From Leptolyngbya sp. Heron Island J (GTDB lineage Bacteria > Cyanobacteriota > Cyanobacteriia > Phormidesmidales > Phormidesmidaceae), in NCBI RefSeq assembly GCF_000482245.1, contig NZ_AWNH01000117.1, positions 62,001 to 126,000 of the forward strand: 64,000 nt of DNA, written 5' to 3'. Shown here piece by piece: positions 43,690-53,045 of this stretch. Numbering within the stretch: the first letter of the stretch is position 1; the number at the start of each line of letters is the position of its first letter. Made by a program: the position numbers and the translations under genes. The notes under the pieces are model-generated. The model saw only the letters and a program-made list of their open reading frames with translations, was not told where the DNA came from and searched no databases.

Positions 43690-44535
43690 ATGCAAAAGGC
43701 AAAAAATGTCATCCGTCCCATTAGGCATCTGGGTAATTGGTGCCTGCAAGTTTGGGACGGGGTCAGCGGGAAAGACCATCGGCGCGTCAAGCAACTCAGA
43801 CATGAGCTGGCTCTCGCCCAAGAAAACACAGCCAATTTGACTCGGCAACTAGCGCAAGCGCAAGCCCAATGTAGGGATCTACAGGGTGTAGTAAACGCCC
43901 AGAAGACAACATTAAATGATCGACAAAGAGAATTGGCAGATTGTCAGCAAACACTGGAAGACTCTCTTCAGGAATACAGTGAGCTTTGGCAAGAGTTAGA
44001 TGAGTGGGTTAGTGAAAGTGATAGCAAAATTAAGTCCCTCAAGGAGGAACTTAGAAATCGCACCTCTGCTTTAGTTAACTGTGAGGCTAATTTCAGTGCC
44101 GTTCAACAGTTTAATCTAGAGACTATTGAAGCGATCTCAACAGCCCAAAAGCCTGAGGAGGTGACGCTATCAACAACTTTAGAAAACTGGAAAATTGCAT
44201 TTGTAGGGGGCCATGCCGCCACCAGACGGGTGGTGATCCAAACCTTGCACGAAGACCATGGCTTAGTCTATGCCCCGGTTGAAATCCCCCCCAGCCGAGA
44301 GGTAAGTAGCTCTCAAAAGCAGCTAAAGCAAAAACTTGCTGAGTGTGATCTCATCATTCTTATCGTTCGCTATTGCAACCATTCGCTCACCAAATCCCTC
44401 ATGCAGCTCAAAGACAAAGGTGCCCTGAAAGGTGAAATTTTGACCCCCAATAGCCGAGGTGTCAGCGGTGTTGTGCGCGATATTCTTACCTTTGTCGCCG
44501 AGCACTCAGCCATCGAGGTAGAGCAGATCGGATAG
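43690..44535 (+). CDS. Coiled-coil protein with C-terminal DUF2325 domain
   Basis: A 281-residue protein. Residues about 30-130 are a long coiled coil (VKQLRHELALAQENTANLTR and onward, with regular Leu/Gln heptads). Residues about 170-270 match DUF2325: WKIAFVGGHAATRRVVIQTL, then CDLIILIVRYCNHSLTKSLM. DUF2325 is a small Rossmann-like domain often fused to coiled coils or found in defence and stress loci; its activity is unknown. GGAGAAAGGAGA lies upstream of the ATG. Single gene. Confidence 0.75.
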   Translation: MQKAKNVIRPIRHLGNWCLQVWDGVSGKDHRRVKQLRHELALAQENTANLTRQLAQAQAQCRDLQGVVNAQKTTLNDRQRELADCQQTLEDSLQEYSELWQELDEWVSESDSKIKSLKEELRNRTSALVNCEANFSAVQQFNLETIEAISTAQKPEEVTLSTTLENWKIAFVGGHAATRRVVIQTLHEDHGLVYAPVEIPPSREVSSSQKQLKQKLAECDLIILIVRYCNHSLTKSLMQLKDKGALKGEILTPNSRGVSGVVRDILTFVAEHSAIEVEQIG

Positions 44536-44597
44536 ATGATGTTTCGCCCATCAACTAAGCCAGCCTCTAACGAGTACAGTGCCATCCTTAAGCCACT

Positions 44598-44714
44598 CTA
44601 AAGCCAGCCGTTTGCCATACCCAAGATTAGCCCCAGACGAAATAGTTGCCAGCCGATAAAGGCAATTAGCAGTAGGAAAATAATCCGATTGAGTGCGTCT
44701 TTAGAGGTATTCAT
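44598..44714 (-). CDS. Possible very small membrane protein (38 residues)
   Basis: Starts MNTSKDALNRIIFLLLIAFI and continues WQLFRLGLILGMANGWL. It has one or two short hydrophobic segments. The larger frame to 44942 would overlap the GIY-YIG gene and is not credible. No ribosome-binding site seen; tentative. Confidence 0.35.
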   Translation of the reverse strand: MNTSKDALNRIIFLLLIAFIGWQLFRLGLILGMANGWL

Positions 44715-44856
44715 GGCAGGGCAATGGGAGTCTTCTTCAATATAGTGTTTCTTTTTGAAACGGGTTGAGCGGCAATCGTTGAATTTAGTTGAAAGAATCC
44801 TCAGCAGCCCACTAGCAACCTTAGGATAGGGACGTAATGCGTCTTTACTTACCTCT

Positions 44857-45387
44857 ATGGCTGATTCGATCCCTATTTTGGCTGATTTAGAACTGCACCC
44901 ATATTTGGTGGATGGCGAACTGCCATCGGGATTAGCGGGCAAGGTGGGTATCTATGCCATTTTTGACGAAGGCTACGCTCTGCAGTACGTGGGGTATTCA
45001 CGGGATATCAGTGTGGGGCTGACGCAGCATCTGGTGCGCTGTCCTCAGCAGTGTCACTGGTTTAAGATGCATACGGTGACTCGCCCCAGCCGGACGCTGC
45101 TAGAGGAGATTCGTACGGCCTGGCTCGCAGAATATGGCTCAGTACCGCCTGGTAACGCCGATCAGCAATCTGTGTGGGAAAAACCTATTGATGCGAAAGC
45201 CTTTATGACTGAGGCAGAAAGGGATGCGATCGCAAACGCTGAACCGTCCCAAACCAATAAACTACTCAAACAGCTGGCCCGTCGGGTCGAAACCGACATC
45301 AAAGCCCAGGTCGCAGACCGAGGTGCTCAAATACCAATTAAATTTAATCCCAAGCTCAAAGAACAAGGTCTACTCGCCTTGAAATAA
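44857..45387 (+). CDS. GIY-YIG nuclease-domain protein
   Basis: A 176-residue protein. Residues 31-50 read GIYAIFDEGYALQYVGYSRD, matching the GIY-(x10)-YVG core with the catalytic-position Arg in YSRD. The usual downstream Glu may be in LLEEIRTAWLAEYG. The C-terminal half is helical and charged (MTEAERDAIANAEPSQTNKLLKQL) and not assigned. Stand-alone GIY-YIG proteins of this size occur in cyanobacteria and plants; whether this one cuts DNA is unknown. ATG start, no neighbours with DNA-processing roles. Confidence 0.75.
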   Translation: MADSIPILADLELHPYLVDGELPSGLAGKVGIYAIFDEGYALQYVGYSRDISVGLTQHLVRCPQQCHWFKMHTVTRPSRTLLEEIRTAWLAEYGSVPPGNADQQSVWEKPIDAKAFMTEAERDAIANAEPSQTNKLLKQLARRVETDIKAQVADRGAQIPIKFNPKLKEQGLLALK

Positions 45388-45506
45388 AGCCCCAATACCC
45401 CATCCGAATTGGATAAAACCTAGCTTAAATTGGACCATCCTATAGCGGTTGTCCTGGTGTCTGCCCTGAAAGATCGTGTGGGAGCAATTAGCAGTTCCTA
45501 AGGGCT

Positions 45507-47336
45507 TCAGGCAGGGGTATCATTCATAGCCCACAAAACCCAGTCATCTTGCTGGTCTATGATCGTGCCAGGGACATCAGGATGCCAGGCTTGGCGAGTG
45601 AGAATGTGGGTTGCCCCAAACTCAGCTGCGATCGCACCCAATTCGGCCCCAGTACGCTGACTAAAAAGATCTTCTAAAACAGCCTCTACAGAGGCAGGTA
45701 ATTCACCCAGGATGGCAGTCATGCGCTGCTGCCAGGTCACCATCCCCGCATCCGTAAAGGGAAATGCCTTAAAGCTCACCACCACCGAACGTTGGCTATA
45801 AAAACGAAACATCCGATCGTCAGGGGGCACTAGCACTAAGGCATCGGCGGGAGCAGTATCGCGAAAGTTTGCCCCCAGTTTTTTAACAGGGTGATCATAC
45901 AGTGGAGCAAATTTGATCGCTCGATGAACAGGCCCCAAACTGCGATGAACTATCACACCACCCAGATTCAAGCCAACAAACAAAACGCATACAGCAGTGA
46001 TTACATAAGCCGCTGGGCGCAACCGCTTCACCTGGGCAGGCAACTCCTCTAACAAAAATGGATATGCAAAGCTTAAAAACAGGGCCAAATGGAAAGAATA
46101 GGTCACTGTTAGCACAATTAAAAAGAGCGCATAATTCAGCCATGGCAAGCGGTTAACCCATTGATTCACATGTGTCCAAAACGTATTACCACCCGGCTTA
46201 ATCAGGCTTAAGATGACCACCACCAGAGTCGTCAGTCCACCATAGTTATCGACAACAGGTGCAGCAATTAATAGTAAGGCCAGCGCCTGATTCCCTCGGC
46301 GATAGTGTTCGCTGGCATAAACAGCAATCGCCGTCAGCGCCATTAGCAAAATAAAGGGCGTTGTCCGCGCAAACTGTAGTTTGGCCACCGTCGCGATGGG
46401 ATACACCTCCACAAACCAGTAGCCAATGGCCACTAGCCCACAGCCCATCAGCATGGCAGAGCCAATTGTAATTTTATGATGGGGCTTGAGTTGTCGAGAA
46501 CCATATAAACAGGCCAAACCTGCCACCAAAAAGTGCACAAACCGCCACCAGCCCTTGACGGAAAATATGGACATGATGATGTGGTGGGGATGTCGCACAT
46601 AGCCATAGAGCCAAATAAATTCTGAATTGCTGAGCAAATCGCTACTCGTATTACCACTCAGCACCATGGGGCTATAAACCATGCCTGCCAAAATAAGCAG
46701 GGCTCCCCACGCCCCTAAAAGCTGTTTTGGCCGTTTGTTACTAAGGCAATAAAAAATCAGAGCCGGAGTAAATAAAACCCCTGGCAACAAACCAATGAGA
46801 AACTGCAACAGGCAGCTGACACCAAAGAAGACATAGCCCCGTATCCACTGCTGTTGCAAACAAAAGTAAATCCCCCAAACTGCGATCGCAATAGCATACA
46901 CACTCGGGTTCGGAGAGCGCCGAAACACATCCGTAAAGCCTATAGTGCCATCGACAACAGCTAAGCCCAGAAACGCTAAAGCAGCCCCAGCCAGTTTGGA
47001 CTGGCCTAGGGAGCGGCCAATGGCATACAGCCCCAAGCTAAAGCCTGCAAATGAGATCGCAAAGTAAATGAAGCAGACCATCGGCACACTCAAGCCTAGC
47101 TTCACCGGTAGCGCTAAAGCATAGTAATAGTAGGACCTCGGTGTGAACTGGAGCATCTCCTGTACATAGAAGTCCTGATTGTAGAGAGTGGGGTCTACCA
47201 GAGCCATCACCGCAGGCATCTGATTAAAAACATTCTCTTTTGAGAAGTTGTAACCATAGGCCACTAAGCCACTCAGTGCCATCGCCATCTGCGTTAGCAA
47301 AGGAGGCATAGTCATTGTTTTTGCGTTGGCCATCAT
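45507..47336 (-). CDS. Large multi-pass membrane protein with C-terminal DUF6798-like domain (GT-C-like)
   Basis: A 609-residue protein with about ten to twelve membrane helices, then a C-terminal soluble domain of about 130 residues (DALVLVPPDDRMFRFYSQRSVVVSFKAFPFTD onward). The first loop contains VDPTLYNQDFYVQEM, a position where GT-C glycosyltransferases hold acidic residues. The soluble part matches the DUF6798 pattern. Probably a polyprenyl-sugar-using transferase, but that is inferred from topology only. The frame opens at TTG 47378; ATG 47336 is preferred. Confidence 0.7.
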   Translation of the reverse strand: MMANAKTMTMPPLLTQMAMALSGLVAYGYNFSKENVFNQMPAVMALVDPTLYNQDFYVQEMLQFTPRSYYYYALALPVKLGLSVPMVCFIYFAISFAGFSLGLYAIGRSLGQSKLAGAALAFLGLAVVDGTIGFTDVFRRSPNPSVYAIAIAVWGIYFCLQQQWIRGYVFFGVSCLLQFLIGLLPGVLFTPALIFYCLSNKRPKQLLGAWGALLILAGMVYSPMVLSGNTSSDLLSNSEFIWLYGYVRHPHHIIMSIFSVKGWWRFVHFLVAGLACLYGSRQLKPHHKITIGSAMLMGCGLVAIGYWFVEVYPIATVAKLQFARTTPFILLMALTAIAVYASEHYRRGNQALALLLIAAPVVDNYGGLTTLVVVILSLIKPGGNTFWTHVNQWVNRLPWLNYALFLIVLTVTYSFHLALFLSFAYPFLLEELPAQVKRLRPAAYVITAVCVLFVGLNLGGVIVHRSLGPVHRAIKFAPLYDHPVKKLGANFRDTAPADALVLVPPDDRMFRFYSQRSVVVSFKAFPFTDAGMVTWQQRMTAILGELPASVEAVLEDLFSQRTGAELGAIAAEFGATHILTRQAWHPDVPGTIIDQQDDWVLWAMNDTPA

Positions 47337-47392
47337 CCAGTAGATTTCGTGGGGGCTAGGGATCAGGTTAAAACGCAACGGTATCCCTGATC

Positions 47393-47426
47393 AAAAAAGG
47401 GAGCAGACCTATGAGCCGCTCCCTTT
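47393..47426 (-). terminator. Terminator of the DUF4079 gene
   Basis: On the minus strand AAAGGGAGC pairs with GCTCCCTTT and is followed by further T residues. It sits between the DUF4079 gene and the large membrane protein gene. Confidence 0.8.
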
Positions 47427-47461
47427 GCAAACCTGTTCAGGTTAAAACACAAAATCACGTC

Positions 47462-47947
47462 CTAAAAAGTGATTCCGAAAACGTTTTCCAAAATGCGCTG
47501 CATGATTTGCATGCCAGTCACCGCTTGCCAGCCAAACAACCCAACAATCACAACGTTAAGGCTAATGTGGGTCAAACGAGCGGTTTCGTTACCGCGCTGC
47601 ATCAGAGGCACTAAGGATGCAGCGATCGCAATCAAACCCGTCATACTCAAACCTGCCAACAGGTGAGGGCCGACAAACAGTTTGCCATTGTTGATATACG
47701 TGACCGCCATACCACCGATGGTTCCCAGCACCATCAGCGCCAAAATAATCGAACCCATCTGGTGGTGCTTAATGGCAAACTTGCCTTTGATTAGCTCCTT
47801 CTTTTCTTCGCCAGTGGCATAGCGTACCTTACGGCTTTGAATCCCCAGATACATAGCGTAGATAGCGAAACCAAATAAGGCCCACATCAGGATGGGATGG
47901 AAAAAATTGAGATAAGGCTTAATCGATTCAATGGTGTCAGGGCTCAT
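47462..47947 (-). CDS. DUF4079 family membrane protein
   Basis: A 161-residue protein with four membrane helices (FFHPILMWALFGFAIYAMYLG, MGSIILALMVLGTIGGMAVTY, GLSMTGLIAIAASLVPLM, LTHISLNVVIVGLFGWQAVTG). His residues on helices 1, 2 and 4 (NFFHP, IKHHQMGS, LTHIS) are arranged like haem ligands in cytochrome b-type four-helix proteins. The family is found in cyanobacteria and plastids; haem binding is inferred from the His pattern. ATG start; the gene has its own terminator. Confidence 0.85.
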   Translation of the reverse strand: MSPDTIESIKPYLNFFHPILMWALFGFAIYAMYLGIQSRKVRYATGEEKKELIKGKFAIKHHQMGSIILALMVLGTIGGMAVTYINNGKLFVGPHLLAGLSMTGLIAIAASLVPLMQRGNETARLTHISLNVVIVGLFGWQAVTGMQIMQRILENVFGITF

Positions 47948-48164
47948 GGTGGGTGATTTCTTAACGCGTCATAAAACTTAGTATATGGCGCTCACCCCCA
48001 TTCCGCTGTCGTATTTGAGCGACTTTCGCCGGAAAATAATGCCTGCACGACGTCTAAACCAGCGGCTTGGCTCAGGTTATTTCAGACCAGATTTGTCAAA
48101 ATGATTCCATTAGAACGTCTCGGCATTACTCAGTCATCCAACCGCTTCGTTATTCCGATTCACC

Positions 48165-49916
48165 ATGAAGGTAAGTAAACGTTTTGCACTGTTCTTAGCA
48201 GTGGGGCTCAGCCTGACGCTGCTTTTTAGTCCCGTGCTGTCAAGTCGGGCAGTCGCACGTCCAGGGCATATCATTCTCCAAAATAGAAATGCCGACACTC
48301 CAGGGCAAACGGTAGACCCCACCGACGAGGATGCGGCTGAGGAAACCAGTGATGTCGACAGCACCGGATCGGAAGACCCTGTGGAGGATGACGCCGCCCC
48401 TGAGTATGATCCAGCAGCTGCCGCCGTCGAACAGGAAACCTGGTTTCAGCGGGAGATGATCATCGAGGCCGATCAGCTGTATCTAGCCGGTGATATTGCA
48501 GCGGCGGAAGACCTTTACCGTGAAGCCAAAACCTTTGGCTGGCGTGATGATGAGGATTTAGAAGATATTCCAGCTGAGCCTTTTAGCGATCCCGCCCAGC
48601 TCTCCCCCGGTGGCAGTGTCTACTGGCGTGAGGCTAACCGTGGCATTGAGGCCGGTAGAGAATCCCAAACGTTAATTTCCCTGGGGCTGCTGACGGAGGA
48701 AGTGCCGGCATTTATTCCCGGTCATCTGCGCTACGCCGAGCAGCTACAAGCCTATGAGCGTCCAGAGGATGCCGAAATAGCCCTGGACAAGGCTCTGACC
48801 CTTTATCCCTATGAGCCCAATTTGCTCAGTGCTCAGATTGATCTGATGATGAGCCAGGAAGAGTGGATCGAAGCGTCCATCGCCTCACGACAGTTTGCGC
48901 TGCTTAATCCTGACCATCCTGAAGCCGAGTATTATGGTGGGCTGGCGGACGAAAATCTGAAGCGGTTTAAGTCGGCGACTAATGCCAGAATTCGTGAGAA
49001 TGCGATCGCAAATATTTTCACAGGAGCCGCTGGCTTTATCCTGACAGGGGGCTTGTATGGTCCGTTTACCGCCCTCAACTCTGGTCTGATCCTACTCCAG
49101 GGCGAAAAATCTCTCGGTGCCTCCGTCGCCGCCTCAGCCCGTGAACAGCTCCCCCTCTCTGAAGACGAAGAGCTGTTGTCTTATGTGCGTGGTATTGGCA
49201 ATAAGCTCGCCGCCGTAGCTGGTCGAGACGACTTTGAATACACCTTTGATGTCATCCTTGACCGCGAACTTAACGCCTTTGCTTTACCCGGCGGCAAAAT
49301 TTTCATCAATGCTGGAGCCATCCTCGACACCGACTCCGAAGCTGAAATTGCAGGGCTGCTAGGTCACGAAATCTCCCACGCTGTCCTATCCCACGGGTTT
49401 CAGATGGTGACACGAGGGAACCTCACCGCCAGTTTGACCCAATACTTACCCTTACCAGGTCTGGTGACCAACGCCATTGTGTCTGGCTATTCCCGCCAGA
49501 TGGAACGACAAGCCGATATCGTCGGCACCCAAATCCTGGCCTCCAGCGGTTATGCCGCCGACGGCATGCACGGGCTCATGCTGGCCCTAGAAGAACGCTA
49601 CGGAGATCGGCAGGTGGTACCTTGGCTGTCATCTCACCCCGCCCCCCAAGAACGGGTCGATTATCTGCAAACCATTGTCGAAAACGGTGGCTACAATCGG
49701 TATGCCTATGAAGGCGTGCTCGGCCACGAACCAATGCAAATGCGGGCAGAGACAGAACTTGCTGCTTACGAAGCCGAAAATGGCGAAACTATTGAAGATG
49801 AGACGGTGGCTGACGACGAAGAAATTGAAAAAGCCGTTGAAGATGTGCAGCAGGAACAGGAAGACGCCATCGAGGCTGAAACAGAATCTAATACTGAAGA
49901 TGAGGTAGCGGAATAG
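48165..49916 (+). CDS. M48-family metallopeptidase with TPR-like region and acidic tail
   Basis: A 583-residue protein. Residues 1-31 form a signal sequence (MKVSKRFALFLAVGLSLTLL). An acidic spacer and a helical TPR-like part (ENLYREAK-type repeats, AEQLQAYERPEDAEIALDKA) precede the peptidase domain. The zinc motif is HEISH at about 401-405 in LLGHEISHAVLSHG, and the third ligand Glu lies in RQMERQADIVG. The last 55 residues are almost wholly Glu, Asp and Ala (ETIEDETVADDEEIEK). BepA-like periplasmic quality control of outer-membrane proteins is a reasonable guess from the M48 plus TPR pairing, although here the TPR-like part precedes the protease. Confidence 0.9.
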   Translation: MKVSKRFALFLAVGLSLTLLFSPVLSSRAVARPGHIILQNRNADTPGQTVDPTDEDAAEETSDVDSTGSEDPVEDDAAPEYDPAAAAVEQETWFQREMIIEADQLYLAGDIAAAEDLYREAKTFGWRDDEDLEDIPAEPFSDPAQLSPGGSVYWREANRGIEAGRESQTLISLGLLTEEVPAFIPGHLRYAEQLQAYERPEDAEIALDKALTLYPYEPNLLSAQIDLMMSQEEWIEASIASRQFALLNPDHPEAEYYGGLADENLKRFKSATNARIRENAIANIFTGAAGFILTGGLYGPFTALNSGLILLQGEKSLGASVAASAREQLPLSEDEELLSYVRGIGNKLAAVAGRDDFEYTFDVILDRELNAFALPGGKIFINAGAILDTDSEAEIAGLLGHEISHAVLSHGFQMVTRGNLTASLTQYLPLPGLVTNAIVSGYSRQMERQADIVGTQILASSGYAADGMHGLMLALEERYGDRQVVPWLSSHPAPQERVDYLQTIVENGGYNRYAYEGVLGHEPMQMRAETELAAYEAENGETIEDETVADDEEIEKAVEDVQQEQEDAIEAETESNTEDEVAE

Positions 49917-49993
49917 GTTTTATGGCCTAACTGGCACTCAGCCCAAATCAGTCCCATTTCAACGCTCCCCGTCCATGGGATACACTGTCTCCC

Positions 49994-50467
49994 ATGGAAG
50001 CTCAGGAACTACGGCTAGCCAAATATTTCACTGCAGGCATCTCTTTTTTGTTGATTGCTCTGTGGGGTAGTCTTTGGCCATTCACTTGGTGGGATATGTA
50101 TTCCACAGGGTCTCCCGAAAAGCCACCCACCGAGGTCAGTCGGATTGAACTGCATATTGTAGATAGTACTGGAGAGCAGCACGTTTTACGCCCCATGGAC
50201 CTCTACACATTAGATGACGACACATCTAACCAAGTCCCTGGGCACAGGCTGATGCACAATGCATTAGCAGATGATGCTGAGCAGCAAGCCATCTATCGTC
50301 CTTATCTGATTCAGCAAATAGAATTTGTACTCGATACCCAAATTGAGCAGGTTGAAGCCTGGCACTACTCCTGGCAAGTTGACTTTGCACAACAGCCACC
50401 GATTGATATCAATCAACCAGCGCAGACTGTCTTAATTGAGCGCTTTATGGCCCATCCCCCAGACTAA
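49994..50467 (+). CDS. Small membrane-anchored protein, partner of the HTTM protein
   Basis: A 157-residue protein with one N-terminal membrane helix (YFTAGISFLLIALWGSLWPF) and a soluble domain (VSRIELHIVDSTGEQHVLRPMDLYTLDDD; QVEAWHYSWQVDF). The wording is like small proteins found beside HTTM/VKGC-type genes; the HTTM gene starts 24 bases after its stop, so they are almost certainly co-transcribed. Function unknown. Confidence 0.7.
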   Translation: MEAQELRLAKYFTAGISFLLIALWGSLWPFTWWDMYSTGSPEKPPTEVSRIELHIVDSTGEQHVLRPMDLYTLDDDTSNQVPGHRLMHNALADDAEQQAIYRPYLIQQIEFVLDTQIEQVEAWHYSWQVDFAQQPPIDINQPAQTVLIERFMAHPPD

Positions 50468-50490
50468 TTGTCCCCCCGATTCAAACCCCT

Positions 50491-51651
50491 ATGAATTTTC
50501 TTCAGCGTCTTGAGCATCGATATGTTCATTGGCTCACACGCCCTGCCCAAAACGCTGCTGGACGCATGGGTCTCTATCGCATCATCTATAGCTTTTTCTA
50601 TCTATGGTTTCTTAGTCCTCTGCAGTTTTCTGAACTCAGTCTGGTACCGATCAGCCACTGGGACCCCACCGTCTTATTCAGCGGGCTACCACCCTTGCCA
50701 AGCATCGGCTATCCGGTCATGGAAGTATTGCTGGTGATGGCTTTGGTCTTACTGTTACTGGGCTACAAAACCCGTCTGGCCACCCTTGCCGTCTTAGTGA
50801 TGGGGTTTGGGTTAGCCGCTTTTCGAACTGGGTTTCTCATCCAAGAGCGCACCATCGTCCTGACGGTGTTTTATGTGCCTCTGTTTATGCTGTTTTCTAA
50901 ATGGGGTGAAACCTACTCCATTGACGCTTTATTAAGGCAAAAGCGAGGCGAGCCTGTCACCTCACCGCACACCTCGTCCTGGCGTTATATTTGGCCAGCC
51001 CGTGGGCTCCTGGTAATTTTATCGCTTCTGTTTCTGTCCGCCGCAGTCGTGAAATTTATAGAAGGTGCCTGGCTGGTGCAACCTCGACTCGTGGGTGATT
51101 TTATCCTGGCCAAGGGAGTCAAAAGTCATCTCACCAACGGATTCCCCATTCATCCTCTGGGACCTCAAATCGGTCGTACTAATGCCTTGGCGATTCCGTC
51201 TCAGTATGTAGTGTTGCTATTTGAAACTTGCTTTGTCTTAGTGCTCTTTAATCGGTTTGCCCAAGCTCTCATATTGCGATTGGCTCCCATTTTTCATAGT
51301 TTCAACACGCTGCTTCTGGGTATTCCATTCACATCAGTGCTGAGCATGTATGCAGCTTTTCCAGACTGGCAAGTGCTGTATGACAGATTTTATCCCAAAG
51401 CGTTAAGAATCAAAGGTTTAGATCAACTGCCCTCATCCCTTTTAGCCACGGGATCTGTTGGATTGGCAGTGATCATCGGTCTGCTTTGGAATACCACCCC
51501 CATTCCCCGTAGTGTGTTTGGCCTGTTTAATTTGCTGAGCTATAAAACCCTTTGGTTTGCCTTACTACCATTTGTATTGCTATGGATTTTTGCCCCCCTT
51601 TGGCAACGCCTTCGAGGTCGTAAACCCCTAGTCAGGTATGAACAGCTATAG
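50491..51651 (+). CDS. HTTM domain (vitamin K-dependent gamma-carboxylase-like) membrane protein
   Basis: A 386-residue protein with about eight membrane helices. The start RMGLYRIIYSFFYLWFLSPL, the VKFIEGAWL segment following a helix, and the late HSFNTLLLGI region fit the HTTM family of transmembrane proteins. The gamma-carboxylase catalytic Lys region is not clearly present, so carboxylation should not be assumed. It forms an operon with the preceding small membrane protein and is closed by a strong terminator. Confidence 0.75.
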   Translation: MNFLQRLEHRYVHWLTRPAQNAAGRMGLYRIIYSFFYLWFLSPLQFSELSLVPISHWDPTVLFSGLPPLPSIGYPVMEVLLVMALVLLLLGYKTRLATLAVLVMGFGLAAFRTGFLIQERTIVLTVFYVPLFMLFSKWGETYSIDALLRQKRGEPVTSPHTSSWRYIWPARGLLVILSLLFLSAAVVKFIEGAWLVQPRLVGDFILAKGVKSHLTNGFPIHPLGPQIGRTNALAIPSQYVVLLFETCFVLVLFNRFAQALILRLAPIFHSFNTLLLGIPFTSVLSMYAAFPDWQVLYDRFYPKALRIKGLDQLPSSLLATGSVGLAVIIGLLWNTTPIPRSVFGLFNLLSYKTLWFALLPFVLLWIFAPLWQRLRGRKPLVRYEQL

Positions 51652-51669
51652 CTCAACAGGTTTGCCCAG

Positions 51670-51706
51670 GCAACTTTACCCATTGCCCAGGTAAAGTTGC
51701 TTTTGT
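51670..51706 (+). terminator. Intrinsic terminator after the HTTM gene
   Basis: GCAACTTTACC (51670-51680) and GGTAAAGTTGC (51690-51700) pair perfectly over 11 bases and are followed by TTTTGT. Confidence 0.9.
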
Positions 51707-51871
51707 GATTATTGCGAAATGTAACCTATTCGTTACCTGCAGGCTGCTCGAAGTCGGTGACCTTGGTACACTAGAATCCACGTACGATGCCAGTTTTCTA
51801 TCGATTTACTGGCCCGCCATCTTAATGCGGTTTCATAGCGCTTTAACCATAAATATCTTGATAGAGGACTC

Positions 51872-52960
51872 ATGGTAGATTCCCTAAGGAAACCTCAGGA
51901 AAATACTCAATTTGATGAGCTACGGCCTGGGGTTAAGGCACCTTCGAAAGACACGATCCTCACCCCCCGCTTTTATACCACTGACTTTGACGAAATGGCC
52001 GCGATGGACCTATCCGTCAATGAAGATGAGGTACGCGCCATCATAGAAGAGTTTCGTGCGGACTATAACCGCCACCACTTCGTGCGGACCGATGTGTTTG
52101 ATCAGTCTTGGGAGCACATTGATGGTGAAACCCGAGCGCTGTTCATTGAATTTCTAGAGCGTTCCTGTACGGCTGAATTCTCTGGATTCCTGCTTTACAA
52201 GGAGTTAGGCCGTCGTCTCAAGGACACAAATCCCCTTCTAGCTGAAGGCTTTAACCTGATGTCCCGTGATGAAGCTCGCCATGCAGGCTTCCTCAACAAG
52301 GCGATGTCGGACTTCAATCTACAGCTAGACCTCGGCTTTTTGACTAAGAGCAAGAGCTACACTTTCTTCAAGCCTAAGTTCATCTTCTACGCCACATACC
52401 TGTCTGAAAAGATTGGCTACTGGCGCTACATCACTATTTTCCGTCACTTAGATTCTCATCCTGAGAATCGGATTTATCCTATCTTCCAGTTCTTTGAAAA
52501 CTGGTGTCAGGATGAAAACCGTCATGGTGACTTCTTCTCGGCCATTATGAAGGCCCAGCCCCAGATCCTCAATGACTGGAAGGCTAAGCTATGGTGTCGC
52601 TTCTTCCTGCTGTCGGTATTTGCCACCATGTTCCTGAATGACATTCAGCGCAGTGGCTTCTACGCTTCTCTAGGTCTAGATGCCCGTGAGTACGACATTC
52701 ACGTTATTAAGAAGACCAACGAGTCAGCAGCTAAGGTCTTCCCTGTGATGTTGAATGTGGAGCATCCTGACTTCTTTAAGCACATGGATACCGCTTCTGA
52801 TGCTAGCCTGCAGGTGGCTGCAATTGGCAAGAGCAATCAGCCTAAGCCTCTGAAGCTTCTGCGTCAGCTACCCCACATCGCTACCATCGGTGTGAAGATG
52901 ATTCAGCTGTACTTTATGAAGCCCATCGATATGGCCACTGCTCGTGGCGTTGTTCGCTAG
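51872..52960 (+). CDS. acsF: Mg-protoporphyrin IX monomethyl ester oxidative cyclase
   Basis: A 362-residue membrane-associated diiron enzyme that forms the isocyclic E ring of chlorophyll using oxygen. The two Glu-x-x-His motifs are [10 protein letters not shown] and [10 protein letters not shown], and the family block [20 protein letters not shown] is present. The C-terminus [14 protein letters not shown] is typical. GAGG lies four bases before the ATG. Cyanobacteria may carry a second copy for low oxygen; which form this is cannot be told here. A perfect terminator follows. No chlorophyll gene is adjacent. Confidence 0.95.
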   Translation: MVDSLRKPQENTQFDELRPGVKAPSKDTILTPRFYTTDFDEMAAMDLSVNEDEVRAIIEEFRADYNRHHFVRTDVFDQSWEHIDGETRALFIEFLERSCTAEFSGFLLYKELGRRLKDTNPLLAEGFNLMSRDEARHAGFLNKAMSDFNLQLDLGFLTKSKSYTFFKPKFIFYATYLSEKIGYWRYITIFRHLDSHPENRIYPIFQFFENWCQDENRHGDFFSAIMKAQPQILNDWKAKLWCRFFLLSVFATMFLNDIQRSGFYASLGLDAREYDIHVIKKTNESAAKVFPVMLNVEHPDFFKHMDTASDASLQVAAIGKSNQPKPLKLLRQLPHIATIGVKMIQLYFMKPIDMATARGVVR

Positions 52961-53005
52961 GCATTGATGTCAGTCAATCGGGATTTTTCAATCATCCCAA
53001 CTTGC

Positions 53006-53044
53006 AAACGGGACCGTGATGGCAACACGGTCCCGTTTGTTTTT
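53006..53044. terminator. Bidirectional terminator between acsF and the fibrillin-like gene
   Basis: AAACGGGACCGTG and CACGGTCCCGTTT pair perfectly over 13 bases with a seven-base loop. T runs on the plus strand (TTTGTTTTT) and A/T on the other side let it act both ways between convergent genes. Confidence 0.9.
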
Positions 53045-53045
53045 G

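Noticed and set aside
44715-44942. Upstream extension of the small minus-strand membrane frame
   Set aside because: Overlaps the well-supported GIY-YIG gene on the other strand and has non-coding composition.
50491-51651. Annotation as vitamin K-dependent gamma-carboxylase
   Set aside because: Only the HTTM-like helices are recognisable; catalytic residues of the carboxylase are not evident.
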